The notes: generated from the sequence alone by a model not told the origin. DNA of 64,000 bases from Tessaracoccus oleiagri (GCF_900103275.1 NZ_FNGP01000006.1:1-64000); one strand, 5' to 3'. Counted from the first letter of the stretch, positions 7,153-18,431 are shown. Translations and numbers: made by a program.

Positions 7153-8634
7153 ATGACCGACCTCACCGCGCCCGAGCGCGCGTTGACGCTTTCGGGGCTC
7201 GCCAAGCCCACCGTAGCCGCGGCCGAGACGTGGTCCCGCTGGTCCTTCTCGGCCCGGACCCAGCACGCCATACTGATCGCGATAGACGCAGTCGTCATCA
7301 TCGCAGCGCTCGGCGTCACCCTCGCATGGGGCTGGAGCCGGGACCTCATCCACCTGACCGCGGAGCACGTGCTCGTGACCGCGGGCATGCTGGTGGGCTG
7401 GATCGTCCTGCTCGGCCTCACGGGTGCGTACTCGCTGCGGCACCTCCGCGCCGGCCCGGTGGAGTACCGGCGCGTCGCCAACGCCTCGGTGGTGGCCGCC
7501 GGGATTTTCGGCGTCAGCTGCTACCTGCTGAACTACTCCTACCCGCGGACGATGTTCGGGGTTTGGGTGGTCGTGGGCCTGTTCGGGCTCCTGCTGTTCC
7601 GCCTGGCGCGTCGCCGCGTCATGCACGGCCTGCACCGGCGCGAGCTGTTGCTGACACCTGTGCTCATGGTGGGGTCGGTGGCGCATGTCGACGAGGTCGC
7701 CATGGTGTTGTCCCGCGAACGCTGGATGGGGTACAAGATCGTCGGCGCGATCACTCGCGAGGAGACGACCTCCACCGGCACCGGCCTGCGCGTCCTCGGC
7801 GGGCTCTCCGACCTCAAGAGCGTCATCGAGCAGCACAAGGTGTCGGTGGCCATCTTCACGGAGGGCTCGTTCGATTGCCCCGGCGACTTCCGGCGCCTCG
7901 CCTGGAAGCTCGAGCAGTCGCGCATCCAGCTGCTGGTCGTCCCGACACTGGCGGACATCAGCCCCGACCGGCTCGAATTCCGCCCGTTCGGCGGCCTGCC
8001 CTTGGTTGACGTCGCCAGGCCCCGGGCGCTGCGCTCGCTGCGCTGGTCCAAGCGCGTCAGCGACGTGGTCGCGTCCGCGATCCTGTTGGTGCTGGCCCTG
8101 CCCATCCTCCTGGTGACGGCGCTCCTCGTGAAGCTCGAGGACGGCGGCCCGGTCCTGTTCCGCCAGCGGCGCGTGGGGCTGAAGGGGCAGGAGTTCGACT
8201 GCCTCAAGTTCCGCTCCATGTGCGTCGACGCCGAGGCCCGGCTCGCCGCGCTGCAGGCGCAGAACCAGGGCGCCGGCGTGCTGTTCAAGATGGTCGACGA
8301 CCCGCGGATCACCAAGGTGGGCAAGTTCATCCGCCGCTACTCCATCGACGAGTTGCCGCAGCTCTGGAACGCGCTCCGCGGCGACATGAGCCTCGTCGGG
8401 CCCCGGCCCGCGCTCCCACGCGAAGTGGCACAGTACGACTCGGACACCCGCCGACGACTCGAGGTGCGCCCCGGGCTGACGGGGCTGTGGCAGGTCTCGG
8501 GCCGCTCGACCCTCTCCTGGGAAGACACCGTCCGGCTCGACCTCTACTACGTCGACAACTGGTCGATCATCCAGGACGTGATCATCCTGCTCAAGACCTT
8601 CCGGGCCGTCGTCGGCTCCTCGGGAGCCTACTGA
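7153..8634 (+). CDS. Exopolysaccharide polyprenyl-phosphate sugar-1-phosphate transferase (WbaP/ExoY type)
   Basis: 493 residues. The N-terminal 150 residues hold several membrane helices, followed by a Rossmann-like CoA-binding_3 segment (about 160-290), one more helix (SAILLVLALPILLVTALLV) and the catalytic bacterial sugar transferase domain. The latter shows FRQRRVGLKGQEF, LKFRSM, RRYSIDELPQLWN, LVGPRPALPREV and the signature RPGLTGLWQVSGRS, then DLYYVDNWSI. It transfers a sugar-1-phosphate from a nucleotide-sugar to undecaprenyl phosphate, the committing step of repeat-unit assembly. The start is set by GGGGGAGA before the ATG. It is transcribed away from the GT4 gene. Confidence 0.93.
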   Translation: MTDLTAPERALTLSGLAKPTVAAAETWSRWSFSARTQHAILIAIDAVVIIAALGVTLAWGWSRDLIHLTAEHVLVTAGMLVGWIVLLGLTGAYSLRHLRAGPVEYRRVANASVVAAGIFGVSCYLLNYSYPRTMFGVWVVVGLFGLLLFRLARRRVMHGLHRRELLLTPVLMVGSVAHVDEVAMVLSRERWMGYKIVGAITREETTSTGTGLRVLGGLSDLKSVIEQHKVSVAIFTEGSFDCPGDFRRLAWKLEQSRIQLLVVPTLADISPDRLEFRPFGGLPLVDVARPRALRSLRWSKRVSDVVASAILLVLALPILLVTALLVKLEDGGPVLFRQRRVGLKGQEFDCLKFRSMCVDAEARLAALQAQNQGAGVLFKMVDDPRITKVGKFIRRYSIDELPQLWNALRGDMSLVGPRPALPREVAQYDSDTRRRLEVRPGLTGLWQVSGRSTLSWEDTVRLDLYYVDNWSIIQDVIILLKTFRAVVGSSGAY

Positions 8635-8648
8635 CGCCCGGCGCCACG

Positions 8649-9431
8649 TCAGCGCCACTCCACGCCCGCGATGAAGGTGACGAACGTCACGACGTTCACG
8701 CTCGCGTGGACCAGGAACGTCAGGAGTGTGTTCCCAGTGCGCCGGGCCAGGAGCGTCAACGGCAGCGCGAACAGGAGCAGAGTAGGCCAGGATTGTGGCT
8801 GCCAGAGGTGATAGACGGCGAAGAGCCCAGCGCTGACCACGACACCCACCCAGGGGCGCCGCCCGGGGATCCGTTGGAGCAACCAGCCCCTGAAGTAGAC
8901 CTCCTCCACTGCAGGGCCGAGGACGACGAGGGTCACCACCCAGAGGATGGCGGTGGGCAGGAGTAGCGACCCGGGCAATTCGGCGAGCTGCGCCGCGTCA
9001 CCGCCGACCCAGGAGGGCACCCACGCGAACAGCGATGAGCGCATCCAGCGCTCGGACCACACGGCGAGGCCGGGGAGAAGAAGGCAAACCGGCCCGAGGA
9101 CCAGGAGTGACCTGATGTCCCGTCGACGCGGCCTCCGCACCCCCAACTCACGCGCGACCGTCCCGACCCGCAGACCTCGCGAGGACAGAGCGATGGCGCC
9201 GATCTCGAAAGGGATGACGACGAGCACCACGCCGGCCATGAGCCCCCATATCGCCGGCAGACGGTGTGCCACGAGCCAGGAACCGGCGAGGACCTGAAAC
9301 AGGAGGAGGACCGCACCGGGCAGCAGGTGCAGAGCGATGGCCATGGGCCACGAGAGGGCCTCATTCCGAGGCCGTCGGAGTGTGCGCGAGGCGGCTCCCA
9401 TTGGGAGCCCCGGTTGTGATTTGAGTGTCAT
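8649..9431 (-). CDS. CPBP-family intramembrane metalloprotease
   Basis: 260 residues with about seven hydrophobic helices. The conserved CPBP/Abi motifs are present: EEVYFRG (motif 1, two catalytic Glu and an Arg), YHLWQP (motif 2 His) and HASVN (motif 3 His). The family includes Rce1-type CAAX proteases and bacterial members linked to regulated proteolysis, bacteriocin self-immunity or protein maturation. It is divergent from a winged-helix regulator 30 bp away and shares a long palindrome with it, so regulation by that protein is likely. The substrate is unknown. The stop lies 14 nt from the convergent sugar transferase. Confidence 0.88.
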   Translation of the reverse strand: MTLKSQPGLPMGAASRTLRRPRNEALSWPMAIALHLLPGAVLLLFQVLAGSWLVAHRLPAIWGLMAGVVLVVIPFEIGAIALSSRGLRVGTVARELGVRRPRRRDIRSLLVLGPVCLLLPGLAVWSERWMRSSLFAWVPSWVGGDAAQLAELPGSLLLPTAILWVVTLVVLGPAVEEVYFRGWLLQRIPGRRPWVGVVVSAGLFAVYHLWQPQSWPTLLLFALPLTLLARRTGNTLLTFLVHASVNVVTFVTFIAGVEWR

Positions 9432-9448
9432 GGCCCGAGTCTGCGGAG

Positions 9449-9454
9449 TAACCT
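9449..9454 (+). promoter_or_regulatory. Leaderless -10 box TAACCT of the winged-helix gene
   Basis: TAACCT ends 7 nt before the GTG at 9462, the spacing expected if transcription starts at the first base of the start codon. No ribosome site could fit. On the other strand TAGGTT (9455-9450) overlaps it and can serve the CPBP gene. Confidence 0.6.
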
Positions 9455-9484
9455 ACTGGACGTGGAAGGTCCACATTCCAGTAG
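9453..9484. promoter_or_regulatory. Long palindromic operator over the winged-helix gene start
   Basis: CTACTGGA (9453-9460) pairs with TCCAGTAG (9477-9484), and inside them GTGGA (9462-9466) pairs with TCCAC (9470-9474) around AGG; a one-base indel separates the two blocks. The palindrome starts inside the TAACCT box and covers the GTG start codon, so a bound dimer would block both divergent promoters. Autoregulation by the winged-helix protein is inferred. Confidence 0.65.
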
Positions 9485-10145
9485 CGACGCCGGGGTCAGG
9501 ATCACTTCCGAGCGAGCCGCTCGGATCCTTCTCTCACCCGCCGACCGCCGTTTCCTCGAGCCCTTCATCGGCCGGGCGCGCACGACGGCGCAGGCCGCCC
9601 GCGAGGTGGGGGTACCCGTCGAGACGATGTCCTACCGGGTGCGCTCCCTCATGGGTCACGGATTGCTCGAGCGGGCCGGCAGCGTCGCGCGCAAGGGGCG
9701 GCCGATGACGTTGTACCAGGCACCGTCGAAGCTCGAGGCGCCTCTCGACCTCCTGCCCTACGACGACGTCCGCGGGTACTTCGAACGCGTGGACGCGGTG
9801 GGGCGGGAGCTCTTCCTGTCTGCGTTGGCGGCCCGCGCTGCACGAGCACGACTGGCCCAGTGGGTCGTCCAGCTGTATCGGGCGGACGACGGTGGGGTCC
9901 ACCTCGACCTCGCGGCTGAGCGCGGGCAGGTTTCGCCGTCCGACCTTCAGGCGCCGGCGGCTCCGGCGATCGCCTTCAACTGGATTCCCGCCCATCTGTC
10001 GCCCGAGGAGGCGAAGGAACTCCAGCATGAGCTGGCGGCCCTCGTCGCGCGCTTTGCCGACACACAGGACGGCGCGGGCGAACCCACGCACCTCCTCGGC
10101 GTCTTCCTTACTCCCTTGGATCACCCGACGCGACGCCGCGACTAG
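9462..10145 (+). CDS. Winged-helix (ArsR-like) transcriptional regulator
   Basis: 227 residues. Residues about 35-70 form a helix-turn-helix (TTAQAAREVGVPVETMSYRV) followed by a wing (LLERAGSVARKGRPMTLY), the arrangement used by ArsR/MarR-like proteins. The C-terminal two thirds is helical with no metal-binding motif that I recognise; it probably holds the dimer and sensing domain. GTG 9462 is the only in-frame start after an upstream stop, and it sits 7 nt after a TANNNT box. The palindrome across its start and the divergent CPBP protease gene suggest it represses both. The signal is unknown. Confidence 0.75.
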   Translation: MEGPHSSSDAGVRITSERAARILLSPADRRFLEPFIGRARTTAQAAREVGVPVETMSYRVRSLMGHGLLERAGSVARKGRPMTLYQAPSKLEAPLDLLPYDDVRGYFERVDAVGRELFLSALAARAARARLAQWVVQLYRADDGGVHLDLAAERGQVSPSDLQAPAAPAIAFNWIPAHLSPEEAKELQHELAALVARFADTQDGAGEPTHLLGVFLTPLDHPTRRRD

Positions 10146-10148
10146 TGT
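10143..10148 (+). promoter_or_regulatory. Leaderless -10 box TAGTGT of the monooxygenase gene
   Basis: TAGTGT is followed by 7 nt and ATG 10156. Its first three bases are the TAG stop codon of the preceding regulator gene. Confidence 0.6.
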
Positions 10149-10155
10149 GGGGCGC

Positions 10156-10476
10156 ATGATATTCATCGTCGTGAAGTACCAGGTCCAGCCCGGCAAGGCC
10201 GACGAGTTCCTCGAGGCCACGCGGGAATTCACCGAGGCGACGCGCCGCGAGGAGGGCAACCTCTTCTTCGAGTGGTCGCGCAGCGTCGAGGACGAGAACG
10301 AGTTGGTGCTCGTCGAGGCGTTCAAGGACGGCGCGGGCGAGGCACACGTGAGCTCGCCGCACTTCCAGGCCGGTCTGGACGCGATGCGTCCGTTCCTCGT
10401 CGCGACCCCGCACATCGTCTCGCGGCAGGTCGACGGCGAGGGCTGGGACGAGATGGGCGAACTTCGAATCGCTTGA
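10156..10476 (+). CDS. Antibiotic biosynthesis monooxygenase (ABM) domain protein
   Basis: 106 residues forming a single ferredoxin-like ABM domain: IFIVVKYQVQPGKADEFLEA (strand-helix start), ATRREEGNLFFEWSRSVED and LVEAFKDGAGEAHVSSPHFQ, the last with the conserved histidine-containing S-x-H-F/Q segment. Relatives (YgiN, quinol monooxygenases, heme-degrading enzymes) act as dimers on small aromatic compounds, often without a cofactor. Start at ATG 10156 with a leaderless promoter. No partner gene reveals the substrate. Confidence 0.82.
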   Translation: MIFIVVKYQVQPGKADEFLEATREFTEATRREEGNLFFEWSRSVEDENELVLVEAFKDGAGEAHVSSPHFQAGLDAMRPFLVATPHIVSRQVDGEGWDEMGELRIA

Positions 10477-10492
10477 TGGGGGTCCCGGCGCG

Positions 10493-10498
10493 TAAACT
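10493..10498 (+). promoter_or_regulatory. -10 box TAAACT of typA
   Basis: TAAACT lies 29 nt before the typA ATG; the leader carries a GAGGAA ribosome site. Unlike its neighbours this gene appears to have a normal leader. Confidence 0.5.
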
Positions 10499-10527
10499 CG
10501 CTCCGGCCCAACAGTGAGGAACCCCAC

Positions 10528-12386
<1,859 letters not shown>

Positions 12387-12390
<4 letters not shown>

Positions 12391-12956
12391 TCGGGCTGGA
12401 GGGCGGAGAGCTCGCGCACGAGGTTGGCGCGGGCCCGCTGCTCCCAGTGGGTGGCGCCGTGGGCGGTGTGGAAAAGCCGTTCGTGCCCGAGCAACTGCTC
12501 CAGCACCGCGCTGCGGCCGATCCGCCAGGCGTGGTCGTCGACGTGCGGCAGCTCGGCCCGGATGCCGCGGATGTTGTCGAGGTAACCCTTCCACGGACGG
12601 GCGAGACCGGCGAGGTCCGCGTCGGAGATCCGGGCGCCGGCCTCGTCGCCCGGTTCCGGGTCGTGGCCGATGGTCACCATCACCAGGCGCGCCACCTCTG
12701 TCACCTCCGCCGGCGTCAGCACAGCGCCGAGCTGCGCGCGGACGAGCTCCGCGGAGGCGAGCTCGTCGTCGGGGCTGGTGTTGGTGTGGACGGCGTCGTG
12801 GTACCAGAACGCGATGCGCTCGATCGGCGTGCCGCCGAGCTGGTCGAGGTACTCGAGGCCGCTCTCCAGGTGCTTGATCCCGTGGTAGTCGCGATGCGGC
12901 TCGCGCCACCGGGCGAGCAGGTCGTCGCGGATCTCGTCGGGCAGGTCGATGTTCAC
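12387..12956 (-). CDS. HD-superfamily metal-dependent phosphohydrolase-like protein
   Basis: 189 residues. It carries the COG4339-type pattern: HRDYHGIKHLES (first His), IAFWYHDAVHTN (HD dyad), LVMVTIGHDP (third His) and DADLAGLARPWKGYLDNIR (last Asp). Such proteins resemble HD phosphohydrolases but their substrates are mostly undefined. The start is placed at GTG 12956, which overlaps the upstream membrane gene stop as GTGA; another GTG sits just before it. Coupling with the small membrane protein suggests a shared function. Confident on fold, not on reaction. Confidence 0.82.
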
Positions 12957-13336
12957 CACAGTCGATTCACTCCGTAGGCCATGCCGGCGAACGCGGCAGC
13001 CCACAGCATGCTCGCGAACGTACCGATGATGAAGAGTTCGCCGAGCCGGGGGTTGTCCCCCGCCCGGAGCTCCGGATAGCGGCCGAGGCCCTTGACCGCG
13101 AGGATCAGCACGAGCCCGCCGGGGAAGCCAGCGACGATGCAGGCGTACGTGCCGGCGCGCTCCAGCACCCCGATCCAGCGACCGCCGGGCAACCGCTCCT
13201 GGGCGTCCAGTAACTGCGGGTCCGGCTTCGGGCGCGGTGGGTCGACGCGTCGCAGCAGGGCCCTGACCGGCCCGTTGCCGAGAAGCGCGAGCGCACCGCA
13301 GACGGCGACCACCAAGGCCTTCCACACCATCTCCAT
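12953..13336 (-). CDS. Small membrane protein of unknown function, coupled to HD protein
   Basis: 127 residues with three likely helices: residues 5-22 (ALVVAVCGALALLGNGPV), about 65-85 (YACIVAGFPGGLVLILAV) and about 103-122 (LFIIGTFASMLWAAAFAGMAYG). I do not recognise a family. The start at 13336 is chosen because GGGAGG sits 7 nt upstream; another ATG 15 nt upstream lies in front of that site. It is transcribed divergently from satD, with 37 bp between the starts, so the two transcripts share a regulatory region. Confidence 0.75.
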   Translation of the reverse strand: MEMVWKALVVAVCGALALLGNGPVRALLRRVDPPRPKPDPQLLDAQERLPGGRWIGVLERAGTYACIVAGFPGGLVLILAVKGLGRYPELRAGDNPRLGELFIIGTFASMLWAAAFAGMAYGVNRLW

Positions 13337-13361
13337 GCGCACACCTCCCATCGGATTAAGG

Positions 13362-13367
13362 TATTGT
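13362..13367 (+). promoter_or_regulatory. Leaderless -10 box TATTGT of satD
   Basis: TATTGT followed by 6 nt and the ATG at 13374; no ribosome site is present in between. Confidence 0.55.
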
Positions 13368-13373
13368 CTACAT

Positions 13374-14015
13374 ATGGCAGATATTCAGGTTTTTCCTTCA
13401 TGTGTGGCGCTGCTCGCCGACATGGTGGCCTCCCGAGACGCCGACCGACCCACATCCCATCAGGCCACACTGACAGCCATCGAGCGGGTCAACGCCAAGG
13501 TACCGCAGCTCGACGTCCTCCGCGTGACCGTCGGTGACGAGCTCCAGGGCGTGTACGCCACGCTCGGCGACGCCATGGCCGCGTCGTTCGCGCTGCGCCA
13601 CGAGCTCGTCGGCCGCGTCGACCTTCGCTTCGGGCTCGGCGGGGGCGAGGTGCGGATCCTGGACGCGGACAGGGGCATCCAGGACGGCTCGGCGTGGCTG
13701 CTCGCGCGGGAGGCCATCGAGTCCGTCGAGCAGCGCGCGGCGGAACCCGGGCTCGGCGGCCTGCGCACCGCCATCCGCGACGCCCGCGACGTGGCCACAC
13801 CGGCGGCGGAGCCCCTCGGCCAGCTCGTCGACGCGCACCTGGCCCGGCTCAGACCCGGCCCCCGCGCCACGCTCACCGCCCTGCTCGAGGGCCTCGACAA
13901 CCAGGACGCCGCCCGTCGCCTCGGCATCACGCCCAGCGCCAACTCACAGCGCGTGACGAACAACGACCTGCGCCCGCTGGCGGCCGCCATCCGCGCCCTC
14001 GAGGCGCTGCCCTGA
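13374..14015 (+). CDS. satD: SatD family protein
   Basis: 213 residues. The N-terminus VFPSCVALLADMVASRDADR and the central VTVGDELQGVYATLGDAMAAS match the SatD family pattern (named after a Streptococcus mutans acid-tolerance gene). The C-terminus (AARRLGITPSANSQRVTNNDL) looks like a helix-turn-helix, so a DNA-binding role is plausible. The biochemical function of the family is not firmly known. It faces the membrane/HD gene pair across a short gap, and may regulate them. It ends 6 nt before the convergent trhO stop. Confidence 0.8.
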   Translation: MADIQVFPSCVALLADMVASRDADRPTSHQATLTAIERVNAKVPQLDVLRVTVGDELQGVYATLGDAMAASFALRHELVGRVDLRFGLGGGEVRILDADRGIQDGSAWLLAREAIESVEQRAAEPGLGGLRTAIRDARDVATPAAEPLGQLVDAHLARLRPGPRATLTALLEGLDNQDAARRLGITPSANSQRVTNNDLRPLAAAIRALEALP

Positions 14016-14021
14016 CGCCCA

Positions 14022-14879
14022 TCACGCCGCGTGGGCGACGCAGCGGGGCGTGCAGTCCCGGCAGGCGACGAGTTGTGCCTTGCAGGCCACGTCAGCGCAG
14101 TCGCCGACGTACCTCGTCGGGTCCCCGCACACGGAGCAGACGCCGATGACCGCCGCACCCTCGCCGAAGTCGACGACGCCGCGCCGGTCGAAGACGTAGA
14201 GCGATCCCTCCCAGAGCCCCCCGTTGCCGAAGGTCTCCCCGTAGCGGACGACGCCGCCGTCGAGCTGGTAGACCTCCCGGAAGCCGCGGTTGACCATCAG
14301 CGCGCTCAGGACCTCGCACCGGATGCCGCCCGTGCAGTACGTCACGACCGGCTTGTCCGTCAGGTGGTCGTACTTCCCGGACTCGAGCTCGCCGACGAAG
14401 TCGCGGGTGTGGTCCACGTCCGGGACGACCGCTCCGCGGAAGCGTCCGACGCTCGCCTCCACGCGGTTGCGGCCGTCGAAGAACACCGTCTCCGGCTTCT
14501 CCGCGACCAGCCGGTGCAACTCGCCCGGGCTCAGCCGGAGGCCACCGCCGACCACCCCGCCGTCGTCCACGACGAGCTCGTCCGGCACGCCGAAGGTGAC
14601 GATCTCGTCGCGCGCCTTCACGGTCAGCCTCGGGAAGTCCTCCGCTCCACCCGCCGACCACTTGATCTCCGTGCCCCGGAAGCCCGGGTACTCCTTGAGC
14701 CGCCGTACGTACCGCTTCAGCGCGCCCATCTCCCCGCCCAGGGTGCCGTTGATGCCGTGCGGGGAGACGATGACCCGCCCGCGCAGAGCGAGCGCGTCGG
14801 CGAGGTCGAACTGCCACATCCGGACCGCCTCCGGGTCGGCCAGCGGCGTGAACTTGTAGAAGAGGATCACCTTCTGCAT
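14022..14879 (-). CDS. trhO: tRNA uridine(34) hydroxylase (rhodanese-domain, TrhO/YceA)
   Basis: 285 residues. An N-terminal acylphosphatase-like domain ([34 protein letters not shown] with V for I at the first residue) precedes a rhodanese domain holding the catalytic cysteine in [11 protein letters not shown] near residue 180. The C-terminus has a cysteine-rich tail ([18 protein letters not shown]) likely to bind zinc. TrhO enzymes hydroxylate C5 of wobble uridine in tRNA using oxygen. A GGGAGGA ribosome site lies upstream of ATG 14879, and putA starts divergently 51 bp away. Confidence 0.93.
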   Translation of the reverse strand: MQKVILFYKFTPLADPEAVRMWQFDLADALALRGRVIVSPHGINGTLGGEMGALKRYVRRLKEYPGFRGTEIKWSAGGAEDFPRLTVKARDEIVTFGVPDELVVDDGGVVGGGLRLSPGELHRLVAEKPETVFFDGRNRVEASVGRFRGAVVPDVDHTRDFVGELESGKYDHLTDKPVVTYCTGGIRCEVLSALMVNRGFREVYQLDGGVVRYGETFGNGGLWEGSLYVFDRRGVVDFGEGAAVIGVCSVCGDPTRYVGDCADVACKAQLVACRDCTPRCVAHAA

Positions 14880-14917
14880 TGGCCAATCCTCCCATCGCCA
14901 CCGCCATGGGTGCCCAC

Positions 14918-14923
14918 TAGCAT
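14918..14923 (+). promoter_or_regulatory. Leaderless -10 box TAGCAT of putA
   Basis: TAGCAT followed by 6 nt and ATG 14930; the intervening GGCGAC is too short for a leader. Confidence 0.6.
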
Positions 14924-14929
14924 GGCGAC

Positions 14930-17900
14930 ATGGTCACCGACGACAACCTTGCCAACGCCGCCGTCGCCCGGGTCACCCGCTGGCTCGCCTCCCCCACCCA
15001 GGCACGGGACAAGTCCGCCGAGCGGCTGGCCGGGCTGCTGCGGGACCCCGCCGGCCTGCAGTTCGCGATCGACTTCGTCGACCGCGTGGTGCGGCCGGAG
15101 GACCAACTCGCGTCGGCGAAGGAGTTCCGCAAGCTCGGCGCCCATGCCCCCGGCTTCCTCGAGCAGTACCTGCAGCTGGGCGTGCGCGTCGGCGGCGCCA
15201 TGGCGACGGTGATGCCGAGCATCGTCGTCCCGGCGGCGAAGGCCGCGATGCGCCAGCTCGTCGGCCACCTCGTGATCGACGCCACGCCCGCGAAGCTGGG
15301 CAGGCACCTCGCCCGCCTGCGCCGCCGCGGGGTCCAGCTCAACGTCAACCTGCTCGGCGAGGCCGTGCTCGGCCGACGTGAGGCCGACCGCCGCCTGGCT
15401 GGCACCAAGACGCTCCTCAGTCGCGATGACGTCGACTACGTCTCCATCAAGGTCTCCTCCGTGGCGCCGCAGCTCAACCTCTGGGCCTTCGACGACACGG
15501 TGGCCGACGTCGTCGAGCGGCTCACCCCGCTCTACGAGATCGCCGCCCGATCGGGCAAGTTCATCAACCTCGACATGGAGGAGTACCGCGACCTCGACCT
15601 CACCCTCGCCGTCTTCAAGCGGATCCTGGAGAAGCCTGAGTTCCGCGGCCTCCACGCGGGCATCGTGCTGCAGGCCTACCTGCCCGACGCGCTCGCCGCC
15701 TACGAGGACCTCACCGCTTGGGCCCGGGCGCGGACCGCCGACGGGGGCGCCGGCATCAAGGTGCGCATCGTCAAGGGCGCCAACCTCGCGATGGAGCGGG
15801 TGGACGCCGCGATCCACGGTTGGCCCGTCGCCGTGCTGCCGTCGAAGGCCGCCACCGACGCCAACTACAAGCGCGTGCTGCGCCAGGCGCTCCGCCCCGA
15901 GAACGCAGCCGCCGTGCGGGTCGGTGTCGCCGGCCACAACCTCTTCGACCTCGCGTACGCGATCGAACTCGCCGCCCAGCACGGCACGAAGGACGCCCTC
16001 GACGTCGAGATGCTGCTCGGCATGGCCGACGAGCACCTGGACGCGGTGCGCGCCGACGTCGACAACATCGTCCTCTACACGCCGGTCGTGGAGCCGAAGG
16101 ACTTCGACGCGGCCGTGGCGTACCTGATCCGTCGCCTCGAGGAGAACGGCTCCGGCGAGAACTTCATGTCCGGCATGTTCGAGCTCGACGACGAGCGCGT
16201 CTTCGAGCGCGAGAAGCAGCGCTTCCTGAGCTCGCTGGAGCTGATGGACCAGGAGGACCGCGAGGGCCCGCTCCGACCCAACCGCCGCCAGGACCGCCGC
16301 GACGAGGCGGGCGCCACGCCGGTGGGATCCTTCGCCAACGAGCCCGACACCGACCCGTCGCTCGCCGCCAACCGCGAGTGGGCCCGCGGCATCGTCGCCC
16401 GCATGGCCGACAGCCGGCTGGGCGCCGACCTCGTCGAGCGCTCGCGCGTCACGGAGGTGGCCGAGATCGAGCGGATCCTCGACGAGACGGTCGCGGCCGG
16501 CCCGGGCTGGGCCTCGCTGGGGGCGGAGGGGCGCCGTCGCATCCTCTACGCGGCCGCCGACTCCCTCGCCCGCCACCGCGCGGACCTCATCGAGATCATG
16601 GGCCACGAGACCGGCAAGACCATCGCCGAGGGCGACGTGGAGGTCTCGGAGGCGATCGACTTCCTCCGCTACTACGCCGACCAGTCGCTCGGGCTGGATG
16701 GCATCGAGCGCGCGGTCGCGAAACCGGTGGCGCTCACCGTCGTGGTGCCGCCGTGGAACTTCCCCACCGCGATCCCGACCGGCGGCGTCGCCGCGGCCCT
16801 CGCCACCGGCTCCCCGGTGGTCATCAAGCCGGCCCCGCAGTCGATGCGGACCGCGGCGGTGATGGTGGAGGCGCTCTGGGAGGCGGGCGTGCCGCGCGAG
16901 GTGCTGCGGTTCGTCGCCCTCGGCGAGGACGAGGTGGCGCGTCGGCTCATCACCGACGAGCGCGTCGGCCGGCTGATCCTGACCGGCTCGTCGGACACGG
17001 CGGAGCTGTTCTGGTCCTGGCGGCCGGACCTCCCGATCCTCGGCGAGACGAGCGGCAAGAACGCCATCATCGTCACCCCCGACGCCGACCTCGACCTCGC
17101 CGCCAACGACCTCGCCCGCAGCGCGTTCTTCCACGCCGGCCAGAAGTGCTCCGCCGCCTCGCTCGGCATCCTGGTCGGCTCGGTGGGCACCTCGAAGCGG
17201 TTCCTGCGGCAGCTCGCCGACGCGGTCGAGACCCTCGTGGTGGGGTACCCGACCGACCCGCGGGTGCACGTCGGCCCCGTCATCGAGAAGGCGACCGGCA
17301 AGCTCGAACGCGCGCTCACCGAGCTCGGCGACGGCGAGTCGTGGCTGCTCGAGCCGCAGCCCCTCGACGATTCCGGGCGACTGTGGCGTCCGGGGATCCG
17401 CGAGGGGGTCCGCCCCGGGTCGTACACCCACCTGACGGAGTTCTTCGGCCCCCACCTGTCGCTCATCGCCGTCGACACGCTCGACGAGGCGATCGCCGTC
17501 GCCAACGGCACCGACTTCGGCCTCACCGCCGGCATCCACTCGCTCGACGCCGGCCAAGTGGCGCGCTGGCTCGAGGCCGTCGAGGCGGGCAACCTCTACG
17601 TCAACCGCGGCATCACCGGCGCCATCGTGCGGCGGCAGCCGTTCGGCGGCTGGAAGCTGTCGCAGGTGGGGCCGGGCGCGAAGGCCGGCGGGCCCAACTA
17701 CCTGTTCACGCTCGTCGACTGGGAGGCGAAGCGCTACGCCTCCGACGAGGTGTTCCTCCGCGCCGCCGAGGACGACGACCTGCTGGTGTGGGACGCGACG
17801 ATGTCCCGCGCCGAGGACGTCTCAGGGCTCGGCGTCGAGCGCAACGCCTTCCGCTACCGCCCCACCCGCGAGGTGCTGGTCCGGCTCGCCGACGACGGCA

Positions 17901-18298
17901 CGCTGTGCGAGCTCGAGCGCGTGCTGAGCGCGGCCGAGCGCGCCGGTTCACGGGTGCGGGTCTCGACGTCGAAGCCGCTGCCGGAGCACTTCGGCCGTTT
18001 CCGTGCGGCCGCGGCCGTCACCGTCGAGGACGACGACTCCTTCCGGGGTCGCGTGGCCAGCGGCCGGGCGCTCGAGGAGGGGGACGGCCTCGCTCCAGTC
18101 CGGCGCATCCGGCTCGTGGGCAGCGACGGGGAGCTGCGGCAGGCGCTGGGCGGCAACCCGCGCGTCGCGGTCCACGACCAGCCGGTCACCGCCTCCGGCC
18201 GGCTCGAGATGCTCCCGTTCCTGCGCGAGCAGTCCGTCAGCATCACCGCCCACCGCTACGGCAACCCGGACCCCCGCTTCGTGGAACTCCCACTGTGA
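14930..18298 (+). CDS. putA: Bifunctional proline dehydrogenase / 1-pyrroline-5-carboxylate dehydrogenase
   Basis: 1122 residues. The N-terminal half is the FAD-dependent PRODH barrel ([55 protein letters not shown]). The second half is an aldehyde dehydrogenase: [37 protein letters not shown] and the catalytic cysteine in [13 protein letters not shown], then [10 protein letters not shown]. Together they oxidise proline to glutamate, passing electrons to quinone and NAD. There is no ribbon-helix-helix domain, so it does not act as its own repressor like the enterobacterial PutA. A separate stand-alone proline dehydrogenase lies at 43503-44396. Confidence 0.95.
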   Translation: MVTDDNLANAAVARVTRWLASPTQARDKSAERLAGLLRDPAGLQFAIDFVDRVVRPEDQLASAKEFRKLGAHAPGFLEQYLQLGVRVGGAMATVMPSIVVPAAKAAMRQLVGHLVIDATPAKLGRHLARLRRRGVQLNVNLLGEAVLGRREADRRLAGTKTLLSRDDVDYVSIKVSSVAPQLNLWAFDDTVADVVERLTPLYEIAARSGKFINLDMEEYRDLDLTLAVFKRILEKPEFRGLHAGIVLQAYLPDALAAYEDLTAWARARTADGGAGIKVRIVKGANLAMERVDAAIHGWPVAVLPSKAATDANYKRVLRQALRPENAAAVRVGVAGHNLFDLAYAIELAAQHGTKDALDVEMLLGMADEHLDAVRADVDNIVLYTPVVEPKDFDAAVAYLIRRLEENGSGENFMSGMFELDDERVFEREKQRFLSSLELMDQEDREGPLRPNRRQDRRDEAGATPVGSFANEPDTDPSLAANREWARGIVARMADSRLGADLVERSRVTEVAEIERILDETVAAGPGWASLGAEGRRRILYAAADSLARHRADLIEIMGHETGKTIAEGDVEVSEAIDFLRYYADQSLGLDGIERAVAKPVALTVVVPPWNFPTAIPTGGVAAALATGSPVVIKPAPQSMRTAAVMVEALWEAGVPREVLRFVALGEDEVARRLITDERVGRLILTGSSDTAELFWSWRPDLPILGETSGKNAIIVTPDADLDLAANDLARSAFFHAGQKCSAASLGILVGSVGTSKRFLRQLADAVETLVVGYPTDPRVHVGPVIEKATGKLERALTELGDGESWLLEPQPLDDSGRLWRPGIREGVRPGSYTHLTEFFGPHLSLIAVDTLDEAIAVANGTDFGLTAGIHSLDAGQVARWLEAVEAGNLYVNRGITGAIVRRQPFGGWKLSQVGPGAKAGGPNYLFTLVDWEAKRYASDEVFLRAAEDDDLLVWDATMSRAEDVSGLGVERNAFRYRPTREVLVRLADDGTLCELERVLSAAERAGSRVRVSTSKPLPEHFGRFRAAAAVTVEDDDSFRGRVASGRALEEGDGLAPVRRIRLVGSDGELRQALGGNPRVAVHDQPVTASGRLEMLPFLREQSVSITAHRYGNPDPRFVELPL

Positions 18299-18300
18299 CC

Positions 18301-18381
18301 GATTACAGAAAACTCATTTGCTCGGCGTCCTCGGCGCCCCAGCGGGGGTGAGATCGTCGAGCAAATGAGTTTTCTGCAATC
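18301..18381. repeat. 24-bp AT-rich inverted repeat between putA and tpx
   Basis: Arms 18301-18324 and 18358-18381 match at 23 of 24 positions and enclose a 33-nt GC-rich loop with its own small stem. The arms are far richer in A/T than the surrounding sequence. It could be a terminator for putA, since it starts 3 nt after the stop, or a miniature mobile element; no long T-run follows the second arm. Confidence 0.7.
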
Positions 18382-18431
18382 CCGCGATGGAAACTTTGAA
18401 AATTCACCCACCGATCGGCAAGGATCGGGGC

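Noticed and set aside
13362-13385. Palindrome around the satD start (CATATG centre)
   Set aside because: Only the central six bases are symmetric; extension gives more mismatches than matches.
14867-17557. An 896-codon minus-strand frame
   Set aside because: Antisense to putA; composition dominated by G, V, R, D and H without motifs.
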